Source: Silene latifolia
Taxonomy: Eukaryota > Streptophyta > Magnoliopsida > Caryophyllales > Caryophyllaceae
Direction: 5' to 3'
Assembly: GCF_048544455.1 (NCBI RefSeq)
Contig: NC_133538.1
Span: 448,893,311 to 448,957,310 of the forward strand
Length of the DNA: 64,000 nucleotides
Of this stretch, positions 1-11,986 are shown piece by piece. Each line of letters starts with the position of its first letter. Position 1 is the stretch's first letter. Position numbers and translations under genes: made by a program. The notes under the pieces were generated by a model. It saw nothing but the letters and a program-made list of their open reading frames with translations. It ran no database searches and was not told the DNA's origin.

Positions 1-60
1 TCTAAAAAAATATATAACAAGACGAATTAACAAGACAAGATTTGAGAAAACCAATATCTA

Positions 61-2421
61 TCTATATTATTAAAGAAACCTTTTTTCGAGCGATTCTAGA
101 GTCTACAACCTTTCGAGAACACCTAATTATTAATTTTTTTATTGATAATTATATAATTATAGATATAAATTATAGTTTTTTTTATATAACCAAAAGCAAG
201 TCACGCTAATGAACGGGAAGGAGTCTTTTACTCAGTGACTACCTCTTACCTTCTTTCTTATGTATAGGTCGTATATTATAATTGCATTGTGTATATATAC
301 TATTTGCCCTGCCATCTTTACTGTATTTTTGTATGTATTGTATTTGTACAAATTTTGCTTCCATTATTTTCACTTTTGAATGTTTTCATAATCTCTTTTG
401 CAATTCAATGTATGTGTTAGTTTCATTTGTTTATTTATTGTATACAATTGAGTTCTTATGATGTGATTTTGTAATTTTTATGGTAGGAAGTGGAGATTAC
501 TAAAGCACATGAATGCGAGAGAGTAAGAAAACACAACGGAGGAACGATGCTATTGTTTATGGAACGCAAGTACAATAATGCTATTGTTTTATAAAGTTTA
601 TAGTAACCCAGTAAGCATTTGTAATGTGGTGACATCTTTGGATTTTGAGGATCGTCAAAGTTTGATTTTTAGTCATAGACTATTAGCTTTCAATTATATT
701 GGTATTTGTATATTTGTATACTGTTACTTGCTTCATTATTGTTAGTTTAATTGTTTTTTGTCCGTAATGATTTGCCTTCTAAGTTTTACCGAATTAAGGA
801 CGTTTTAGTTCTTACTCCTATTTATTTTGATACAAAGTTTTAATGACGTGTTCTTTTTTCTTCCTTTTTCAGTGATTTAAGACAATTTAAACAAAGTCAT
901 TGGATTACATAATCACATACTATATTACTCACGAGACGATGTGGATTACATTATTACTTCGCTAAATATTCTATATTTTACATACCGGCATTATATGTTA
1001 ATAATTTAATGTTTTAAAATTTACAATGTGCTTTAATATATTTGTAGGTATTACGAAGCAGAAGAATTTTTTGTCGGCTTCGTCGCTAGATATTTAGAGG
1101 GTTTAGTTTATGTTTCAATTTTTTTATATATATTGACAACCTACCCTTAACAAGCGCCGCAGGGACATTTGTTATTAGGATCGATTTAATTATTACTCCC
1201 TCCATTCAACTCCACACTAGATGTATGCTTTTGCCCAAGTTTTAAGAAGAACTTAGAAAATTATTAAAGGTACATGGTGTGGTAATTAAAGTTGTTTTAT
1301 TAGGAAGAAAAAGTTGGGTATTGCCCACAAGATGTAAATTATAGTGCAGTTCATAGACTATATATACATCTGAGATAGTACATCTTATTATCTATTTTAT
1401 GAGTTTTATATTAAAGTTTTTGAGTTCTATTTGTATAAAGTTTTTGAACACATTTACTTAAACATTAAACTAAAAAAACCATAATATTGCTCAAAAATTA
1501 TATTTATAAATACTAATATGCTCTGAGAAAATGTGTATATGCTCAATAACTAAAAGGTATGAGGTACTACCTCAGATGCGTAATCTGTTTTTCCATTATA
1601 GTGGGACATGAGTGGCAATTTATGTAAATAAGTTGTTTTAATTAGGATAAAATGGTCATCTACGAATCCTTTTTTAGAAAGGTGTGGTGTGGAGTTGAAT
1701 GGATGAAAATTGAATATGTGTAGTATGGAGTTGAATGGGAGTACTCCGTAAATATGGTAGTCAAGTAGTCAACCATGCCATATTGATCTTCAAATTTTTA
1801 TTTGTTTATGCACCTATTATTTTTTCATCTGTTTGTATGAGATGTAAAATCAAATACAGAGTGATAAAGCTCATGCAAACATTAGGCACATTTGCAACAC
1901 AAAGTACACGTATTGTTATAGAATTTTCGAGCAAACATTATCTTAACAATTCTATCGTTAATTATATTAAGTCATAATAGAAGGATAGAGTATATAATTC
2001 TATGTACGTTCATGAATCATAAACTTATCTTTTTTTAGATATCTTTATGGTACATAGAATATTAGAGTCATAGTGAAGGGATCACAGATGGACTTTATTT
2101 GAGTCTTTGATGATGCTACTGACCTGCCACACACACCATGTTCGTAGTCCATTAGATCAGTCCGCAGATTTAGAGGACATGAACTTGGAGCCACACGGAA
2201 TTGTTATTACGGAAGAAAAATCGGTTAGATTAGTAACAAAAAAATCATAGTTTAATCACTTTTTTCAGTTTAAGTGTAATTAAGATTACTATAGACGATC
2301 TTCGCATGGATAAATTATTCTCAGAGTTTAGATAGTCAGTAACGTTCTAGGTATGTATGACAAAAATCATTACATATGACTTAACCAACATGCAAGTGCA
2401 TCGCACGGACATTAAATCTAG
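61..2421 (+). mobile_element. Non-autonomous Helitron (Helitron 1)
   Basis: The 5' end begins TCTATATTATTAAAG directly after an A, and the 3' end is CTAG (2418-2421) followed by T, as expected for insertion between A and T without target duplication. The subterminal GTGCATCGCACGG (2392-2408) can form the short GC-rich hairpin that precedes Helitron 3' ends. No RepHel or RPA coding sequence is seen in the 2.36 kb, so it would move only with help from an autonomous element. It contains a Stowaway-like MITE (1196-1741). The 5' boundary could be a few bases off because TCTA is repeated at 57-64. Confidence 0.6.
1196..1741. mobile_element. Stowaway-like MITE inside Helitron 1
   Basis: The 546 bp element is bounded by CTCCCTCCATTCAACTCCA on the left and its near inverted complement (GGAGTTGAATGGGAG) on the right. 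TA lies on both sides (1194-1195 and 1742-1743). CTCCCTCC termini with a TA target are the signature of Tc1/mariner-type Stowaway MITEs. A second copy of the terminal sequence lies just inside the right end (1683-1703). No coding sequence is seen. Confidence 0.72.
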
Positions 2422-3469
2422 TATAAATATATAGTTAAGGCTTTTTGAGCGACGTGGTAGTCTCCAACTTTTTTAAAACACTTAATTAAATTTTAAAATT
2501 AATTACTTACAATTTTTCTATTAGAATTAGAAATAATTAATCATTTACAATTTTCCTATTAGAATTAGAAAAATATTTTTTAATATTTATGCACTTATTA
2601 TTTTAAAATTACCTTTTCCAACATTTCTATTAGAATTAGAAGATTATTTCTTAATATTCGTGTTTATTTATATATATGAAAACTTCGATATACTATAGAA
2701 AAAAAACTTAGATATATTCATAATTTCCAATTTTATACGCATGATTCAATATGATAATTCACAATATAAAACGTATGTAATCTCAAATTTTTTTTAACAC
2801 TTACAATAAAATTAAAATTAACATAAAGAATAATATAGAGATAATGTTTAATAAAAATTAACATATATATAAAATAATATAAAAATAGAGTTTAATACTG
2901 TAATTATCTAAACATCATATTTTAATTATTATATCTAATAACTTAATAATAGTTTTAAGTTTTTGAATTAATCCAAGTGACTAAATTTTGTTTAGTACTA
3001 ACTACTCTCGAGAATGCAAATGAATTCCATAACAATTCTATCATTCTTAAAATTTTCTTAAATGACCAGATTGCTTCCTATGACAAGCTGAAATTGATCA
3101 TTACAGGATCCATTCATTGTGTATTTTATGATTATCAGAGCAAACATGCTCATTTTATTTCATCATAATAATATCCGACCCTCGCTGAAATTTTGCTATA
3201 ATTGTGTATTTGTCTATATCATTCTAACATCTAGATTTGTACAAATTTCTTGGGATGTCCAACCTCTATTACACACATAGTAATATACTCTTTTATTAAA
3301 TAACAGTTTTTCTAAGGAAGTTTGCTTCAAAGGTACACGATAAGTTAGCTTAGAAAAAAAAGTTTGACATTCCTCACGTCCCATCATTTATTTATCCTTT
3401 TAATTTCTACGAGAAATATATTAATTAAATGTAAAAAAATGATTAGGACGGAGATAGACCTGGCAAACG
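2422..3469. other. AT-rich non-coding DNA; left part of probable second Helitron
   Basis: Immediately after Helitron 1 the sequence TATAAATATATAGTTAAGG, then CTTTTTGAGCGACGTGG, resembles the first 60 bases of Helitron 1, so a second related Helitron probably starts here. The motif CTATTAGAATTAGAA occurs three times (about 2517, 2556 and 2627). The rest is very AT-rich. The open stretch at 2977-3168 shows no family features and uses a GTG start, so I do not call it a gene. The right end of this unit may be at 58711. Confidence 0.4.
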
Positions 3470-6400
3470 TGTGACACCCCGCGATAATGCGGAAAATATA
3501 ACTAATAAATTTAAGCGGAAAATATGAAAAATTTAAAAACTTTTTATTACTAGTTAAAGTTTAACATGCAGGAGTCACTAATAAAATGAAACAAGTGGAA
3601 TGATAAGAAAACTTAGGTTATTAAAAACCAAGTTTAGCAAAAAAGGGGGAAAAGATATCCCACGAATAACAAGTTTAAAAGGTGACTCTAAGCATAACGA
3701 TAGACAAAAATCCAACGGTCAAGGTACTCGCTAGCTCACACATGTCTTCACCCCAAATAAGTACCGATCTGCAACCTGTTCATTCATTAAAAATGAATGC
3801 CACAATCAGTGGGGAGTAACTCAGGGTTCTACCAGCCATATTATATCAAAATGAACATAACAAAGAACTCAAATATAGCAAGGCATAATAAATACGGGAT
3901 ACAATTCACTTGAACAAATAAGCATGGGATCATTCATGTCATAGGCATATTTAAATAAGTGAAGTAAAGGAAAGAACATAGATAAGGTTAGTTAATCACA
4001 AGCACGAATTCCAATGAAATGTGACATATGCAACTATCCAAATTACACAAAACTAGTACTTAAGTCATGTGAGATAGATAAACGAGTAGTCAATCATCGT
4101 AATACATATAGTTAAAAACCATAGCCATTACTTTGGAAATCTTCCAACAAACATTGCACGGGACGTAGCTATTAATGTCACATGCGCACTCATGGCTTGC
4201 ATCTCACCATGAGAACGGATGGGAGCATCAATCTCGGCGATCATATCGCAACTAGAACGCTTGCATCTCACCTCTAGTGTCCGATAGGACCAAGACTGTT
4301 ACATTCAACCACAAAAGACGTAAAGTCTCGTGAGAAAGACATATGCCAATGGCCATAACCAAGCAAGACATTTACTACTCTTAGACTAAATTTTCCCCGG
4401 AAAAGATTAAGATAAAACTCACTTGCCAGAACAGCACAAGTGGCCAAAACCGTACTTGCCAGAACAACACAAGTAGACAAAACCGTAATTGCCAGAACAG
4501 CACAAGTAGCCAAAATCTTACTTGCCAGAACAGCACAAGTAGCCAAAACCGTACTTGCCAGAACAGTACAAGTAGCAAAACCTGTACTTGCCAGAACAGC
4601 ACAAGCAGCCAAAATTGTACTTGCCAGAACAGCACAAGTAGCCAAAACCGTACTTGCCAGACCAGCACAAGTATGACAAACCCAAACTTGCCAGAACAGC
4701 ACAAGTAGGGCGCAAATATAAGTCAAGCAAGAAGGCATAGCATTATGGCATTTTCACAAGAGTACGACTCATTACCAGTAGTTACTTAGAATAAATCACT
4801 CATACTTGAAATATGATGAAAACATGAAAAGGAACAAGTAATAACCCATAAATGAAATATACTAAGTCATTTCATACTTTTATAAGATGGCTAAACATTG
4901 TATTTCATATTTACAAGTTACTTGAGCTTAAAATAGAACAAGTGATAACAAATGAATTAAGTGATACGAAATACGAGGCAAAACGTAAATAAACAAATGA
5001 GAATTCAAATATGAAGTATATAACATCATATCATACTTTTCTAACATGAATAAACATCATACTCCATATTTACATGTTAATTAAACATAGTATAAACAAA
5101 TGAATTATGTAATACGAAACGCTAGGTAAAATGTAAACGAACCCAAACTGAACCGCATTTAAGCTTCACAACCAAAACCGATGTTTAACATGTGAATGAG
5201 ACATAATAAAGGGGCTCCAATGATAAAAAGGTGTCAACACACCATACACAAGCATTAGAACCAAGGTTAAGACGCATACCCAAGAAGAAACGTAAAACCC
5301 AATTTATGACAACAAGTTTAGTACTCGACTACAACAAGGTCAACTTCAAACGACCATAGCTTGAGTTCTAGATATGAGAATGAGGTGAAACCAATTGAAG
5401 ATGATAACTTATCCTCTTATGGTTCTAACGGTAGGTCATAAGGCCAAAACAAACAAGTAACAAAGGAGTTATGGCCATTTTACAAAAAATTGGGCAGGCT
5501 GAAAGCCGCATTGCGGGCTGCTTTCCACGACACAAACAAGGCATGAACTTCATTCCCAATTCAATTTTATGGTAGATTCACGGCCCCAAATTAATCATAT
5601 ATCCAAAGACTGTCGCAACTACGACATACCCACCATATCTCAACAATAAACACCCACAACATGTAGCAAAGATCGTCGCAAACTACAAGATACATACAAT
5701 AGCTAAACAACACCTCATTCCTTACAAACCAACTTTACCCAATTGATATTATTTGCAATAAGTCATCTCAATAACATAAAAATACAATTAAAATATCATC
5801 TAACATTAATAATCCAATAAAATTCATCAATAACATTAAAGGTAGTAACTTTACTAGCTAAAGACTAAACTTTAACAATTAAAGCACATAACTTGATATA
5901 ATACCGAGTAACCCATCACCGTGAGACAAGTTTAAGACAAAAAAGGTTAAAAACCTCATCTCACAAAAAGATATATTTTATAAAAGGTTCAAAAGGTAAG
6001 ATTTTTCTTACATTAAAGAAGGAGGAGAAGGAGAGGAGAAGATTGGTACAAAAATCATAAGATTTCGTTGAGAAACGAAGAAATGGCATCCGTCTAAAGG
6101 TTTGAGTTTTTGAAGATTTAATGGTGGAAATCTCCTCTTTTACAAGGGAAGAAGATGATGGGAGATGCTGAAAAATTAGAAAGGAAACCCTAACACAAAG
6201 GGGTTTTGTTAACTAAAAGATGGTCCATAGGTTTTTTTTGGCCCAATAATAAAGGCACTTGGTTTGTGACTCGGTTTTGCACTAAAAGGACCCAGGCCAT
6301 ATACGACTTTTAAGGGGTTTCCTGGTTAAAATAAAACCAACTTGATTTTTATGAAACTAAAGCACGATTTTGAAAGTATAAAACCAAATAAATAATGTGC

Positions 6401-6473
6401 CAAATAAAATTGAGTATTATTAAATTCGTGATTTTAATAAATTACCCATTAAGTTAAAATCGCGGGTGTTACA
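3470..6473 (-). repeat. 3' LTR of element A (3.0 kb)
   Basis: On the minus strand it starts TGTAACACCCGCGAT and ends ATCGCGGGGTGTCACA, so the usual TG...CA ends are extended into an inverted repeat of about 15 bp. It matches 28782-31898 along its length. The two copies differ by point changes and by two indels: the 5' copy has about 50 extra bp near 29250-29300 and about 65 extra near 31280-31350. Long open stretches here are products of the 33 bp minisatellite and not genes. Confidence 0.88.
4421..4718. repeat. 33 bp minisatellite inside LTR A (nine units)
   Basis: Nine consecutive units of about 33 bp are built on ACTTGCCAGAACAGCACAAG plus a variable tail. The unit length is divisible by three, so several frames stay open without being genes. 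The other LTR of the element has the same array with nine units. Confidence 0.9.
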
Positions 6474-7122
6474 ATCACCCCACCTTCAAAAAGTTTCGTC
6501 CTCGAAACTTCAAAATAGAAAACGAAAATTTGTAAGGTTAAAGTCGGTTTTCAAAAATGAACAACCAATTCTTAACAAGAACTAAAATTGTAATTCTTCC
6601 AGAAACACTTAAGATGATTTTCAAAAGTGTAAGTGCCCTTTCATGGAACGAAACAGCTCTTGTTGTGCACACAAGAACGTTAACATTCGAAGTTAAAGAC
6701 AAGGTTAAATACAAAATCATACGTCGATAAGTGCAGAATTTGTTATTAGATGTCTCCAATAACGAGTCCTAACATCCCATCAAACGTCAAAACCAAATGA
6801 AAGTGACAAACCACTCAAACTTTCTTTTGGAAAAGCTAAATTGAAAGTAAAAGATGCATTTTTAAACTCTAAAAGAAGTCAAGTTTTTGAATTAAACATC
6901 GACAATTAATGAAAAATGGACAAAATAAGTTAGAAATCGAGCAAAATGAAAAGCAACTTGGGTATTACAATCACCGATCACGGTAAAGAAGTCCACACCC
7001 GACAAACAAAAGGGACTAAATCGAACTTTTAGGAGTAGAAAGTCGAGATAGAGTTAACAAGGAGGCTAACGGACGAGGAGTTTTATAAGCCACTAGCTAC
7101 AATTCCAAAGGAGAAGCACAAC
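6474..7122 (-). other. Internal 3' segment of element A
   Basis: This non-coding internal DNA lies between the 3' LTR of A and the inserted element B. The minus-strand purine tract GAAGGTGGGGTGAT touches the LTR and would prime plus-strand DNA synthesis. No protein similarity is recognised. The last five bases, ACAAC (7118-7122), are the target duplicated by element B. Confidence 0.6.
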
Positions 7123-7227
7123 TGTAACACTACGGTTTTCTATACTGTTGGGTACTCTATCGAGTAAGGCTTACTCTGTCGAGTAAGTGAGTTTTGGTTA
7201 CGAACCAGTGTACTGTCTGATGGGTAC

Positions 7228-7294
7228 TCGATCGAGTAGGTGTCACTCGATCGAGTAGGGGGCACTCGATCGAGTACGTGACATACTCGATCGA
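7228..7294. promoter_or_regulatory. TCGATCGA palindrome array upstream of LTR B TATA box
   Basis: Four perfect TCGATCGA sites start at 7228, 7247, 7266 and 7287, with spacings of 19, 19 and 21 bp. Each sits in the longer palindrome ACTCGATCGAGT. The TATA-like box is at 7349. The 3' LTR repeats this arrangement at 25946, 25965, 25984 and 26005, with a TATA-like box at 26067. The position fits a U3 enhancer, which is inference. Confidence 0.6.
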
Positions 7295-8378
7295 GTAAGT
7301 GTGTTTTTACGGGTTATTTACCGGGTTTTGATAGCAATGCGAGAAGGTTATAAAAACACTTTTCTTCGGTTTCTTTTCATTGTTTACCTTATTCTAAACT
7401 TCACAAAGATAAAAAACAAGTTACGTTCCTCTCATCTCTCGCATTGCTATCAAATCCCAAAGATTGTGTCATCGGAATCCAGAGTTCTTTACGCTGTTGA
7501 GACTATCGTGTTGTGGGTAAGATTCTAGTATGATTTTTATGTCGTTTCATTGATTTTATTGGAAACCCCAATTGGGTATTTTAGGGGTTTTGGGAGTATT
7601 GTGATTGTTAGATAGTAATTGTATGATTGTGTGATTATAGGAGGTGATTTCGATGAAGAACAGTTTTGATTAGCTGATTGTGATGACCTTGGTGATTGCT
7701 TTTCCAGGTAGGGTTTCCCTACTCGGTTATTGATTACATTGTATTTGATGGTTGATTGTTATTGGTTGTTTACTGTTGTTGATCTTATCGTGTTGGAATT
7801 GGTGATTGGTATTGTTGGTGTATAGTGGTTGATTGTGTTTGTCTGTGGTTCGCGAGGCGCGTCCTCGGCTGAGTGGAGTCACTTGCGGGAGTGGCTTCAC
7901 GCCCTTGATTCGCCCCTTGTGGTTCCCGACACGAGGGGGATGTGCACATAAAGGAACTTGGGTTTTCGCTCGGAGTCGATGAGCGGGGATTTGGTGGGAA
8001 TGGATGCGGTCCCCCACTAGCGGTGTGGAATATCTGTTGCGATGGATATTCTGGCAGGGCTACACACTTTAGAGTGTAGTCATGTGTGTGGAGATGTGAC
8101 GGAGTTGAGTGATAGTATATATTGTTGTCTTGCTTATCTTGTATTGTGTAATCAGTAACTGACCCCGTTAATTGTTTTAAAAACTGCGGTGATCTATTCG
8201 GGGATGGTGAGCAGTTATTGAGCAGGTATGAGATGGATTGCGCGAGGGATAGATGGGATGGAATCACCACGTGTCACTAGAGTCTTCCGCTGTGTCGTTG
8301 AACTTATATTTCCTTTTAGTAGGTTTTGATATTTTGGAACATATGTATTTCATTCTACAGTTTTGGGTTTTTGATTAT

Positions 8379-9787
8379 TGATGCGTACATTTTATATAGT
8401 CTTTCTAAGCCTTATTTGCACACATTTCCACGTTATTTATGTGGCATCTAGCTACCAATGTCCCCCGAATAGCCTACTTTGGTTTGTCTTGTATTAATTG
8501 CAGGAACGAGTCGGAGGGAGCATAATCAAGCCTAAACCTGTCCCATTTGCATACATTTTGGAGAAAGTAAGATTGGAGCTTGGAATCTGTCACTTAGAGA
8601 TGCGCAAAGTAGCCGCCTCGTAAGGCGTTCAAGAGTTTATCCGTGCTAATATAGCTCGATCGACCAAGTTGGCTGCTGAAACTGGTCGATCGAATGCTTT
8701 ATGCTACTGAAGATCTTCGATCGAATTGTTCCTGAGCTCGATCGAGTTAGGTGTTTGCTGAAGTCCTCGATCGAGTCTTATGTTACTCGATCGAGAGGAT
8801 TGTTCGGTATTGTCCTCGATCGAGTGGTTTCGTTCTACTCGATCGAGAGGATTAGTCTTATACGCGCTTTTTAGTTAATTTCGGGATATTCTCTTATGTA
8901 TTAGGAATAAATAGAATAGGACGACAGTCATTATGGGGGATCGAGAATGCTATTCCTTCTTCTTCTTTCTCTAATTCTTTCCCCTAGAACACTACTTTTG
9001 AGACCCAATTACTCTATGGTTACTCTCCTTGTAATCGGTATTTCTAATCTTTAACTCCTTTACTATTTCATTATCGCAATCTTATTTCTTGTTCTTTGAA
9101 TCTCCTGTCTTTACTCTTTCTCTCCTTTGTTGGCAATTTATTTATGATCTTCTATTCAATTGTTATGATTGTTGTTATTAATCTCTTAATATCAATTATG
9201 CATAGCTAATCTCTTTTGCTAAGACATAGGGAAGCCGTGGTAATAAGGGAATCATGAATAGGTGATTAGGGTTCGGTGTAACTTTAGTCTGTGTTGTTAA
9301 TCATTGAAATTAATTGTATTTAGCTACTTGAGTCGACGCATTTAGTTGCTTAATCTTGGTACCCCCTGACCTAGATCGAGAGATTGGAAAGGGCAAGACC
9401 TGCAATGAACATTAGGGCATGCTAGTGAGGGTGAAAGCTAAGCTAGTATTGTTTTAGGGCGAATAGCGGACAGAGAGGACCTTTTCACTACCCTGCAGAC
9501 CGATTTTATGCTGACCTGTGACCTTAGATTGGATTCTTAGACAACCATGGTGAACCTACTGTCTTAGCTGTTTCTCACTATCTGTTAATTTTTCTTGCTC
9601 TCTTTCTCTTTTAATCCCCATAATTTAGAACAACCTATTAAAACCCCCAAGAATTGGTTACTCGGACAGTCTTAGTTTAGCATACATTTTCCCATCTCCC
9701 TGTGGATACGATACCCGACTTACCTCTACTACATTTATTAGTTGAGCCAGTTGGTTTATTTTTGATAGGGTTGCGACAGCCATGTCA
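8379..9787 (+). mobile_element. Solo LTR C1 inside 5' LTR of B
   Basis: This 1409 bp segment starts TGATGCGTACATTTT and ends GCGACAGCCATGTCA. It is absent from the otherwise matching 3' LTR of B. Flanks are ATTAT (8374-8378) and GTTAT (9788-9792), a 5 bp duplication with one mismatch. No internal region or second LTR is present, so it is the product of LTR-LTR recombination. The same family as C2 and close to D3; an Athila-like origin is inferred from the resemblance to the D LTRs. Confidence 0.82.
8656..8846. promoter_or_regulatory. TCGATCGA palindrome array in solo LTR C1
   Basis: Eight perfect sites start at 8656, 8686, 8717, 8738, 8767, 8787, 8816 and 8839, with spacings of 30, 31, 21, 29, 20, 29 and 23 bp. 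A possible TATA element AATAAATA (8906-8913) follows about 60 bp after the last site. Confidence 0.55.
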
Positions 9788-9930
9788 GTTATGTAATCAC
9801 TTAAATTCATTTATTTAAGTATGCTCTTTTATGGTCAATTTGATATACATTGCCTCGGGTAACCGAGATGGTAGCACTTCTATGCATTAGGTGGTCTTGG
9901 TAAGGCACCTTAGTGTATGGCGGTGTTACA

Positions 9931-11986
9931 AAGTGGTATCAGAACGACTATTTTGGAACCTGTAACTAACAAACCTAATGAATCTAGGGAGTCAAACTAA
10001 AATGAACCCGGGTAGGAGTTGTTAGGAGTTAATGCAAAGACTTGGGAGACGTCCTAAAGTCGTGAAATCGCCCTACAACTTTAAACCGGTCACTATGGGG
10101 TGTCATGGGATTGTTATGTGTTTACTATTGTTCACGTGAATATGTTGGATAAATACGTTGGATGAACATATTTGGCGAATAGGTGGTATGATGGATGAAT
10201 AAGTGGGAAAAGATGAATAATCGTTGCATAATAATATGATTTATGGTTAAGCATGTTGTATGATGGAAGTGATTTTATAATGTTGATATGTTAGTAACAT
10301 GTGAATAGGGGATTTGATGTTGTATATAATGTTATTGTTTTTACGTAAAGTTATAGAATAAAAGCATGTGGGTAGTACATGATTGATAAGTTGAATAATA
10401 TATGTGCATGATGGATGTTGTTGTTCGGCTTTTGTAGATAGTAACATGTGGTTAGGGATACTGGTTTTATGAGTGTTGAGTTGTTTTTGTTTACTTTGTT
10501 GTTGTTTAAGTTGTTGAGAAGAAATAATCAAGTAGTTATGTTGTCTGATTATAGAGAAGTTGTCTTTAAATTGTTATAACTTTAGATGAATAAATAATAT
10601 TAATGTGATTCTATTTGGAGGTTATAGCTTGTTCTTTTACGATTCTAATGATAGGTCACACGCCCAAAATGACCAAGAAACGTGTGAGATATGACCGTTT
10701 TACGAAAATTGGACAGTGCTTAGAAATGCGTAGGGTACTCGATCGAATAGCCCTTACTCGATCGAGTACACCTCTTGTTACTCGATCGAGTACCCTTTAC
10801 TCGATCGAGTAGTCCTGTTAATTTATTGTACGTGCTTCTGACCTTCACCTACTCGATCGAGTAGGTTGTACTCGATCTATTAACCCCTGTTTTGGGTCAT
10901 ATGTTTATCTTTTGACTTCATCGTATATCATGTTTAATTCAAAGATGTTTTTTTGCTGTTTTACGTATGTGTTAGCTCTGATGCGTAAGTTACCAGATCT
11001 TATGATGTAAGAAGTAGCACCTTATGATGGGTATGGGTTTGGTGGGGAGGACATGAGTTATATGTGGTTGTGATGGATAGTGGAAAAGGGAAAGGGAGAT
11101 TGATGAGCTTATCAAGGCAGGGAGCATGTTTTGTGAGATGTGGTGAGTGATATAGTCGCGTGTTGAGTAATGTAAAAGTAAGTGAATATGGGTAAGGAGG
11201 TGATGTAAGTTTATGGAACGTGAGAATGAAAAGATTGAAATGAGGGATACGAATGGTGGCAACTTGGGATGTTTAAGGATTATGAAGGGAGATAGTTATA
11301 ACTGGGTTGGTTAAGAATATATGTAATGGAAAGGTCGTTGTAGATAGATGGAAAAGAATGGTGTATAAAGAGCTTAGATTGAGTTATGCCGCGATGTGGA
11401 TTTGTAGATAGAGATTTAGTTTGGGAATTTGGATTATCAAGAGGTGAGCCTAGTGTGTAATTTCCTTGAGCAATTAACGGTATGAAATGAATTTTGATTT
11501 CTAGAGATGTAAAAGGGAGATGCAATTGATTGAACAGTAAACGTTGATTTTTTGGATTGATTAGTGGCAAGTGTGAGTGAGTAGCATGATGAGAGAGGAC
11601 CCATGGTAAGAAAGAGTGAGAAGGTACCGATATGAATTAATGGAATTTGAGTTTTGGAGCAACGAAAAGGTAACCGGATTACCAGAGAGTTAGGTACAAG
11701 GAGTAAGGAGATGAATTATTAATTGGTATTGTTGAGTGTAAAGGGAAGAGAAGGATGAAAGTAAGCTGAGAAAACGCCGACCAGAGTTAAGGAACATGAA
11801 AGTAAGGAATCATGGAAATGTGAGATAGCATGAGAGGGTGTGAGTTAATGATTAAATAGGAGTTTCAGGACAACATGTTAGCCACAAGTTTCGAGGAATT
11901 AAGGAGAGTAAAATTTGGTAAAGTATTGGCACAATATGAGATTTTGGTGGTGAATTGAGTGGCGATACGATTAAAGACAGAATTGG
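9931..11986 (+). other. Internal segment of element B with primer-binding site
   Basis: It begins with the tRNA-Met-type primer-binding site (9934-9943). The rest is non-coding and heavily diverged. A stretch near 10610-10730 resembles part of the LTR of element A (compare 5400-5500), a conserved piece of Tekay-type LTRs. Five perfect TCGATCGA sites and one degenerate site lie at 10739-10879. I see no coding sequence. Confidence 0.55.
10739..10879. promoter_or_regulatory. TCGATCGA palindrome array in internal region of B
   Basis: Perfect sites start at 10739, 10758, 10782, 10801 and 10853, and a degenerate TCGATCTA lies at 10872. Spacings are 19, 24, 19, 52 and 19 bp. Here the array is outside the LTRs. 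Confidence 0.5.

Larger units (their letters stand above)
7123..9930 (+). repeat. 5' LTR of element B, interrupted by solo LTR C1
   Basis: It runs from TGTAACACTACGG to GGCGGTGTTACA. Removing the C1 insertion plus one target copy leaves 1394 bp, against 1395 bp for the 3' LTR, so the two copies agree. A TATA-like TATAAAAA lies at 7349-7356, about 55 bp after an array of four TCGATCGA palindromes. A GC-rich section with short self-complementary stretches (about 7850-8040) resembles the structured part of Tekay LTRs. Confidence 0.85.

Noticed and set aside
2977-3168. Small plus-strand open frame with mixed sequence
   Set aside because: It starts at GTG, is only 63 codons, and has no neighbouring exon, domain or signal.
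4274-4738. Overlapping long open frames on both strands (also 29701-30134)
   Set aside because: They are produced by the 33 bp minisatellite, whose length is divisible by three; translations are short repeated peptides in several frames at once.
7727-8270. Minus-strand open frames inside LTR B
   Set aside because: They lie in an LTR with TG...CA ends, have no domain and are not kept in the 3' LTR.
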